Positions 58,743 to 64,000 of a stretch of DNA of 64,000 nt are shown one piece after another. Each line of letters starts with the position of its first letter. The stretch's first letter is position 1. The position numbers were made by a program, and so were the translations under genes. Under the pieces are notes generated by a model. It was not told the origin of the DNA. It worked only from the letters and a program-made list of their open reading frames with translations, and made no database searches. The stretch spans positions 512,479-576,478 of the forward strand of contig NZ_JASAMB010000002.1 of the NCBI RefSeq assembly GCF_029948125.1, read 5' to 3'. Source of the stretch: Catellatospora sp. KI3. GTDB taxonomy: Bacteria > Actinomycetota > Actinomycetes > Mycobacteriales > Micromonosporaceae.

Positions 58743-60101
58743 CTACTGCCCAGGTTCGTCAGCCGGAGCGTCCTCCTGCGCCGTTGCGTCCTCATCGGCC
58801 GGGTCGGCCTCGCCGGAGTCGGTCGGCTGCGGACCGGCCGCGGCCGGTGAGGCCTGCGGGGTGGCGGCCGGGCTCGCGCTCGGAGTGACCGCCGCCACGG
58901 CCGAGGGCTGCAGGGCGGCCGGGACCGGCAGGGCGCTGCCCTTGATGAAGTCCTTCCAGCTCAGATCCCAGGCGGTGAAGCCGTTGCCGGGTTCGAGCGA
59001 GTGGCCGGTGCCCTTGACCGTGACCGGGTCGCCGACGTGCGTGTTCTCGAACAGCCAGACCGCGTTGCCGGGCGAGACGTTCAGGCAGCCGTGCGAGACG
59101 TTGCGCTGGCCCTGGTCGCCCACCGACCACGGGGCCGAGTGGATGAACTCGCCGCCCCAGGTCAGCCGCTGGGCGTACTGGATGGTGACCCGGTAGTGGT
59201 CCACGCCCGGCTCGCGGGTGGTGTCGAAGATCGTGGACTCCTGCTTGTCCATGATCACCATGGTGCCGCTGGATGAGGGCGTGCTCGACTTGCCCAGGCT
59301 GACCGGCATCTCCTTGACCAGCTTGTCGTTGCGGTACACCTGGATGTGCTTGGTCGAGTTCTTGACCTTGAGTTCGACCTTGTCCTTGGTGATCTTCGCG
59401 GTCGCGCGTCGGTCGTCGTCGCCGAAGCGGCCCTCGCCCATCGGGGCGCCCTTCAGCGCCGCCCGCACGGTCAGCACCGTGCCCGGCTGCCAGTACTTCG
59501 GCGCCCGGTAGGTCACCTGCCGCGAGCTCATCCAGTGCCACACCCCCGGCTGCGCGGGCTGGGTCGTCACGAACAGCCGCGACTCCACCGCCGCCCGCGC
59601 GCTGTCCGGGATCGCCTCGGAGAACTCGACCACCACCGGCATGGCCACGCCGTAGGTCAGCCCGTCGAACAGGTACAGCCCCGTGCCGACCTGCCGCGGC
59701 GGCTCGGCCATGGTGCGGAAGTCGGTCGACTGCGTCACCGCGCGCCGCCCGTCGGTCGCGACCACCGTCGCCGAGTAGCGGCTGGCGTAGGCCAGCGGCC
59801 GGTCCGGCACCCAGGCGGTGCCGTCCTCGCGCATCCGCCCCGGCACGATCCTGCCGTCGGGCCCGGTCAGCACGACTGAGCGGACCGAGGCGTTGCCCAC
59901 GGCCACCCCGATCTCGGTGCTGGCCGGCAGGTCCTGGGCCTGCGCGGCCGGCGTGACCACCAGGGTCAGCGGGGGCGGCGCCGGCGCCGCGACCGGCGCC
60001 GCGGCCTGCTTGCGCTCACCGTCCGAACAACCGCTCAGCAGCACCGGTACGGCCAGAGCCAGTGCCGCCGCCGCGGTGCCCACCCCCCGCAGTGCACCCA
60101 T
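58743..60101 (-). CDS. Second L,D-transpeptidase lipoprotein
   Basis: This 452-residue paralogue of the next gene has a lipobox LLSGCSD, Ig-like domains, a YkuD domain with SHGCLN and HSAPW, and a long acidic Ala/Pro/Glu tail. The duplicated pair probably has overlapping roles in 3-3 cross-linking. ATG 60101 follows GGGTGGG; TTG 60107 is an alternative. Confidence 0.94.
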   Translation of the reverse strand: MGALRGVGTAAAALALAVPVLLSGCSDGERKQAAAPVAAPAPPPLTLVVTPAAQAQDLPASTEIGVAVGNASVRSVVLTGPDGRIVPGRMREDGTAWVPDRPLAYASRYSATVVATDGRRAVTQSTDFRTMAEPPRQVGTGLYLFDGLTYGVAMPVVVEFSEAIPDSARAAVESRLFVTTQPAQPGVWHWMSSRQVTYRAPKYWQPGTVLTVRAALKGAPMGEGRFGDDDRRATAKITKDKVELKVKNSTKHIQVYRNDKLVKEMPVSLGKSSTPSSSGTMVIMDKQESTIFDTTREPGVDHYRVTIQYAQRLTWGGEFIHSAPWSVGDQGQRNVSHGCLNVSPGNAVWLFENTHVGDPVTVKGTGHSLEPGNGFTAWDLSWKDFIKGSALPVPAALQPSAVAAVTPSASPAATPQASPAAAGPQPTDSGEADPADEDATAQEDAPADEPGQ

Positions 60102-60207
60102 GTTCAACCCACCCCGCCGGAATAGCTGCGATATGTCCGCTTCACATCCTGCCGTAGCCGAACGTCCCCGGGGCGCTATACGGGAAGTTTCGCCGGTAAA
60201 CGAGCGA

Positions 60208-60236
60208 AGCCGGGAACCGCGACGCGGCTCCCGGCT
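60208..60236 (-). terminator. Terminator after ahcY
   Basis: AGCCGGGA/TCCCGGCT encloses an inner CCGCG/CGCGG stem, 15 bases past the ahcY stop. Confidence 0.7.
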
Positions 60237-60250
60237 CCGATCTGCCTGGC

Positions 60251-61708
60251 TCAGTAGCGGTAGTGCTCGGACTTGTACGGCCCGTCCACGTCCACGCCGA
60301 GGTACTCGGCCTGCTTCTTGGTCAGCGTGGTCAGCTGCACGCCCAGCGCCACCAGGTGCAGGCGCGCGACCTTCTCGTCCAGCAGCTTCGGCAGGACGTA
60401 GACCTTCTTCTCGTACTCGCCCGGCTTGGTCCACAGCTCGACCTGCGCGATCACCTGGTTGGTGAACGACGCCGACATCACGAAGCTCGGGTGGCCGGTC
60501 GCGTTGCCCAGGTTCAGCAGGCGGCCCTCGGACAGCACGATGACCGAGTGCCCGTCCGGGAAGCGCCACTCGTGCACCTGCGGCTTGATCTCGACCTTCT
60601 CGACGCCCGGCCACTTGGCCAGACCCGCCATGTCCACCTCGGTGTCGAAGTGGCCCACGTTGCCGACGATCGCGTTGTGCTTCATCTTCGACATGTGCTC
60701 GGCGGTGATGATGTCCTCGCCGCCGGTCGTGGTGATGAACAGGTCCGCCTGGCCGACCACGTCGTCCAGCCGGACCACCTGCAGGCCCTCCATCGCGGCC
60801 TGCAGCGCGCAGATCGGGTCGATCTCGGTGACCAGCACCCGGGCACCCTGACCGCGCAGCGACTCCACCGCGCCCTTGCCGACGTCGCCGAAGCCGCAGA
60901 CCACGGCCACCTTGCCGCCCAGCATCACGTCGGTGCCCCGGTTGATGCCGTCGACCAGCGAGTGGCGGATGCCGTACTTGTTGTCGAACTTCGACTTCGT
61001 CACCGAGTCGTTGACGTTGATCGCCGGGAACAGCAGGCGACCCTCGTTGGCCATCCGGTACAGCCGCTCGACGCCGGTCGTGGTCTCCTCGGACACACCG
61101 CGCACGTCCGCCGCGATCCGGGTGAACCGCTTCGCGTCGGCCTCCAGGCTGCCCCGCAGCGTCTGCAGGATGACCTGGTACTCGTGGTGGTCGTTCTCGC
61201 TCGGGGCCGGGACGGCGCCCGCCGCCTCGAACTCGACGCCCTTGTGCAGCAGCAGGGTCACGTCGCCGCCGTCGTCGACGATCATGTTCGGGCCGCGGCC
61301 GTCACCGAAGTCGAACAGCTGCATGGTGCACCACCAGTACTCCTCCAGCGTCTCGCCCTTCCAGGCGAAAACCGGAGTGCCCGACGGCGCCTCCACCGTG
61401 CCCTTGCCCACGACCACGGCCGCCGCCGCCTCGTCCTGCGTCGAGAAGATGTTGCAGGACACCCAGCGGACCTCGGCACCCAGCGACACCAGCGTCTCGA
61501 TCAGCACCGCGGTCTGCACCGTCATGTGCAGCGAGCCCGCCACCCGGGCCCCGCGCAGCGGCTGCGCCTGCGCGTACTCCTTGCGGAGCGCCATCAGGCC
61601 GGGCATCTCGTGCTCGGCCAGGCGGATCTGGTGCCGGCCGGCCTCGGCCAGCGACAGGTCCGCCACGGCGAAGTCGACACCGTTGACGTGCTGCAGTTTC
61701 GCGCTCAT
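60251..61708 (-). CDS. ahcY: S-adenosylhomocysteine hydrolase
   Basis: This enzyme splits S-adenosylhomocysteine to adenosine and homocysteine, clearing the product of methylation. The 485-residue protein has the NAD-binding [15 protein letters not shown], the substrate motifs [11 protein letters not shown] and [15 protein letters not shown], and the family's C-terminal KSEHYRY. GGGAGAGG precedes ATG 61708. An SAH riboswitch lies in its leader. Confidence 0.97.
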   Translation of the reverse strand: MSAKLQHVNGVDFAVADLSLAEAGRHQIRLAEHEMPGLMALRKEYAQAQPLRGARVAGSLHMTVQTAVLIETLVSLGAEVRWVSCNIFSTQDEAAAAVVVGKGTVEAPSGTPVFAWKGETLEEYWWCTMQLFDFGDGRGPNMIVDDGGDVTLLLHKGVEFEAAGAVPAPSENDHHEYQVILQTLRGSLEADAKRFTRIAADVRGVSEETTTGVERLYRMANEGRLLFPAINVNDSVTKSKFDNKYGIRHSLVDGINRGTDVMLGGKVAVVCGFGDVGKGAVESLRGQGARVLVTEIDPICALQAAMEGLQVVRLDDVVGQADLFITTTGGEDIITAEHMSKMKHNAIVGNVGHFDTEVDMAGLAKWPGVEKVEIKPQVHEWRFPDGHSVIVLSEGRLLNLGNATGHPSFVMSASFTNQVIAQVELWTKPGEYEKKVYVLPKLLDEKVARLHLVALGVQLTTLTKKQAEYLGVDVDGPYKSEHYRY

Positions 61709-61795
61709 GAATCCTCTCCCATGAAACGTGAACGGGTTGTCGGACCCGAGCGGGAGGCGAGCCGGTCACCGGCACGGCACAGCGTGATGGCAAAC

Positions 61796-61825
61796 AAAAA
61801 AGGCACCTCCTCGATCGGAGGCGCC
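61796..61825 (-). terminator. Rho-independent terminator in the ahcY leader
   Basis: On the minus strand GGCGCCTCC pairs with GGAGGTGCC (one G-U), loop GATCGA, followed by six U. It is unusual for this GC-rich genome and overlaps the riboswitch pseudoknot. Confidence 0.9.
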
Positions 61826-61886
61826 CTTGATAGTGAAGGCCGGGTCGAGCGTGGCGGGTGATCACCCGTCGCAGCGCCTCTCGACC
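61817..61886 (-). promoter_or_regulatory. SAH riboswitch controlling ahcY
   Basis: Minus-strand features match the SAH riboswitch: P1 GGTCGAG/CTCGACC, conserved core GGCGCTGCGAC, P2 GGGTGATCACCC, and a pseudoknot between AGGCGC (near P1) and GCGCCT 3' of P1. The pseudoknot's 3' strand is the 5' arm of the leader terminator, so SAH binding would prevent termination and turn ahcY on. Confidence 0.9.
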
Positions 61887-61917
61887 TCGACCGCGCATAA
61901 CGCGTTCACGAAGACTA

Positions 61918-62310
61918 TCACGATTTCGCCGTACGACGACCCTCGCGCACCGGTGCCGACTCGGCCGCCAGCATGCTGACCAGGACCGGGACGTGACTGT
62001 GCGCGACGTCCTTGGCCGAGGTGAGCAAGGTGACAGGCCCCGCGCGCAGTCGCCCGCGCAGGGTGCCGAGCGCGGCCTGCTGCGCCGGGCCGTCGAGTTC
62101 GCGCCGGTAGCGGTCGGCGAACTCGGCCCGGCGGGCCTCCGGGTCCGCGTGGTACCACTGGCGCAGCTCGGTGGAGGGGGTCACGTCCTTGAGCCACTCG
62201 TCCACGTGGGCGGCCTCCTTGGCCAGGCCGCGGGGCCAGAGGCGGTCGACCAGGACGCGAAGCCCGTCGTCGGCGGCGGGTGGGTCGTACACCCTCTTCG
62301 TGCGCAGCAC
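61918..62310 (-). CDS. DUF488-family protein
   Basis: This 130-residue protein of the DUF488 family has the conserved LVDRLWPRGLAKE motif and WYHADPEARR. Its function is unknown. GTG 62310 is chosen because it matches the usual N-terminus; an ATG at 62394 is also in frame. It is upstream of and separate from the ahcY leader. Confidence 0.8.
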   Translation of the reverse strand: MLRTKRVYDPPAADDGLRVLVDRLWPRGLAKEAAHVDEWLKDVTPSTELRQWYHADPEARRAEFADRYRRELDGPAQQAALGTLRGRLRAGPVTLLTSAKDVAHSHVPVLVSMLAAESAPVREGRRTAKS

Positions 62311-62450
62311 GGGTCCACTCAACCACGGCGGCCGCCGCGATGCGGACCGTTCGACCGATGCGCTCTGTACTGTCAGCGCTTCATAGCGTTGCATCGACTT
62401 GTCAGAATGTGCAGGCTGCCGTGCCGCGTCGGAGGGTAGGAAACCCGTTG

Positions 62451-63509
62451 ATGAACACGCACAGGTCCCGCAAGCTCGACGACTACACCAAACTGCTGAT
62501 CGCCCTGTTCGTCACCCCGGCCCCGTTCGAGATCGCGATCGGTGTCGTCAAGCGCGAGCAGTACGACTTCCGCCGCCTGGCGATCATCCTCGGCACCCTG
62601 ATCGTCCTGGCGGGCGTGCTGGGCGTCCTGCGCCGCCGCACCTGGTGGTATCCGCAGATCATCGTCGGCTACTACGTACTGCTGGTGGGCGTGGTCCTGT
62701 CCGCCCTCGGCGTGACCGCCGTGATCTGGGACGACGAGATCCGCGCGATGACCGGCTGGTCGGGCACCGTGGAGATCATCGTGACCGCGCTGTCGCCGTC
62801 GCTGGGCGTCCTGTTGGTCGCCTCCGGGGTGTACCTGGTGCGCGAGCGCCGCCGCCGCGCCGTGGCCGAACTGGACAACCCGCTGCCCGACCGCACCAGC
62901 AAGACCAGGATCGTGGCGGTCAACAAGCGCACCTCGGCGGTCTGGACCACCGACGACACCACGCACCAGCGCGGCCGCAACACCCTCGTCACGATCAGCC
63001 AGGGCTTCCTCAGCGTCGACGACCTGCACTACATCGCCTGGTACACCCCGCAGGCCGACTGCGAGTTCTACGTCGACCTGTTCGACGACGACGCGCTGGA
63101 GCTGCTGGCGACCGGGGACTCCGCCGAGCGGCGGACCAACTACATGCGCCACGGGCGGCACATCCGCCATCTGATCACCAAGCTCAGCGACCGCCTGGAC
63201 GACCTGGAGACCGGCCTGCTGGTGCGGGTCGTGCTCGACGTCGAGAAGGGCGCGATCTACCACTACAACCTGCCCGGCCTCGGCTTCCTCATCGGGGTGA
63301 CGCTCGACCAGCGCAAGGTGGATCCGACCGACTGGAAGCTGTCCGACCTGGCCAACGCGATCCTGCGGGCCCACGGCAAGAACGAGGACGACGACTTCTA
63401 CCGCCTGTGCCCGCACTGCGGCCGAACCAACCGGGGGCACCCGGTCGGGCCGACCGGCCCGGTCGACACCCTCAACGTGGTGCCTATGCCACGCCGCGAC
63501 GTCGGCTGA
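62451..63509 (+). CDS. Membrane protein with C-terminal soluble domain
   Basis: The 352-residue protein has four hydrophobic helices in its first 140 residues, a soluble domain of about 190 residues, and a C-terminal CPHC pair (LCPHCGRTNRG) that looks like half a zinc ribbon. No family is recognised. ATG 62451 follows GGAGGG and AGGA. Confidence 0.7.
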   Translation: MNTHRSRKLDDYTKLLIALFVTPAPFEIAIGVVKREQYDFRRLAIILGTLIVLAGVLGVLRRRTWWYPQIIVGYYVLLVGVVLSALGVTAVIWDDEIRAMTGWSGTVEIIVTALSPSLGVLLVASGVYLVRERRRRAVAELDNPLPDRTSKTRIVAVNKRTSAVWTTDDTTHQRGRNTLVTISQGFLSVDDLHYIAWYTPQADCEFYVDLFDDDALELLATGDSAERRTNYMRHGRHIRHLITKLSDRLDDLETGLLVRVVLDVEKGAIYHYNLPGLGFLIGVTLDQRKVDPTDWKLSDLANAILRAHGKNEDDDFYRLCPHCGRTNRGHPVGPTGPVDTLNVVPMPRRDVG

Positions 63510-63612
63510 CGTCACCCGTTCGCGGCGGTCGGCATTGCGGCGCGCGTCAGTACCCTGATGCTGCTGTCACCTGGTGAGACGAGTCGCCGTTCGGCGGCGG
63601 GAAGGTGAACCC

Positions 63613-64000
63613 ATGCGGCGCCTCGCGTTGCTCACGGCCTTCGTCCTGGCGGGACTGGGCGCGGCCGCGGTGCTCGACGTCGACGCCGCGGCCCTGCCGC
63701 GCTCCGACGTCTACCACTGGGCCGCCTACCTGCTGCTAGCCATCGGCCTGTACGGCGCCACCTACGGCATCGACCTGGCCCAGGCCCGCGCCGACAGGAG
63801 GATCATCCTGTCGGCGGTGACCGTCGGGGTCGTCGCCAAAGCACTGATCATCGGCGGGGCGCTGGCGCTGGCCTGGCGCGATCCGCTGTTCCTGCTGCTG
63901 GGCGTGGCGGTGGCGCAGATCGATCCGCTGTCGGTCGCCGCGCTGATGGGCGACGCGCGGATGAGCACCCGCGCGCGTACCGTGCTCGCCGCCTGGTCCT
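63613..64000 (+). CDS. Putative cation:proton antiporter (5' part)
   Basis: The first 129 residues show a hydrophobic start, three or four membrane helices, and VAVAQIDPLSVAALMGDARM, which resembles the ion-binding helix of Na+/H+ exchanger family proteins. GAAGG precedes ATG 63613. The gene runs off the right edge, so the call is tentative. Confidence 0.6.
   Translation, partial: MRRLALLTAFVLAGLGAAAVLDVDAAALPRSDVYHWAAYLLLAIGLYGATYGIDLAQARADRRIILSAVTVGVVAKALIIGGALALAWRDPLFLLLGVAVAQIDPLSVAALMGDARMSTRARTVLAAWS

Overview
The window is high-GC DNA from an actinobacterium, most likely of the family Micromonosporaceae. This is inferred from codon bias, a class I lysyl-tRNA synthetase, leaderless -10 promoters of the form TAGGxT placed 6-8 bases before the start codon, and a gene block (13.5-21.5 kb) in the same order as the Mycobacterium tuberculosis pncB1-clpS-aosR-mec-cysO-cysM-murI-Rv1339-rph-rdgB segment. 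No plasmid, prophage or integrase genes are visible, so this looks like a chromosomal core segment.

Layout. 0-6.5 kb: lysS (cut by the edge), a kinase-type ATPase, a Nudix protein, fdhD with a formate-dehydrogenase-like molybdoenzyme, and a small membrane protein. 6.7-13.4 kb: ctaD, an MFS transporter, a Nei-type DNA glycosylase, a secreted CBM2-GH18 chitinase and pncA. 13.5-21.5 kb: pncB, clpS, a DUF2017/AosR protein, the mec-cysO-cysM thiocarboxylate cysteine pathway, murI, a metallo-beta-lactamase-fold phosphodiesterase, rph and rdgB. 21.5-31.3 kb: a TetR/FAD-oxidoreductase divergon and a six-gene histidine-utilisation operon (rpiR-hutU-M20 hydrolase-hutF-hutI-hutH). 31.4-42.5 kb: a methyltransferase, secreted M14 and S8 peptidases on either side of a winged-helix regulator, a YjbR protein, a PPOX-fold protein, an odd tRNA with a UAG anticodon, and bcp. 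42.6-45.3 kb: an ECF metal transporter behind a Nur-like box, hence probably nickel. 45.6-51.8 kb: a copper/redox divergon (membrane protein, DsbA-like, MauE-like and ECF sigma on one side; anti-sigma, CopCD and YcnI on the other). 52-64 kb: membrane proteins and lipid-linked glycosyltransferases, orn, tRNA-His, two L,D-transpeptidases, ahcY behind an SAH riboswitch, a DUF488 protein, and two more membrane proteins.

The most striking non-gene content is a set of short palindromic elements, each family of fixed length: four 57-bp copies (core AAGGGGCCCTT), two 65-bp copies (arms GACGYTGGCCTAT), three 61-bp copies (bounded by GATC, with TGCGGTC/GACCGCA arms) and one 62-bp copy (TGCAGTTTCGGGGAAA arms). 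Three copies lie in frame inside genes (fdhD, hutF and a membrane protein at 52 kb), and two supply a gene's stop codon (nei and the membrane protein at 45.6 kb).

Other highlights are an SAH riboswitch whose pseudoknot strand is also one arm of a terminator, a CysO carrier protein whose diglycine is buried behind 13 extra residues, a class-I-shaped tRNA with a leucine (UAG) anticodon, and at least a dozen leaderless promoters.
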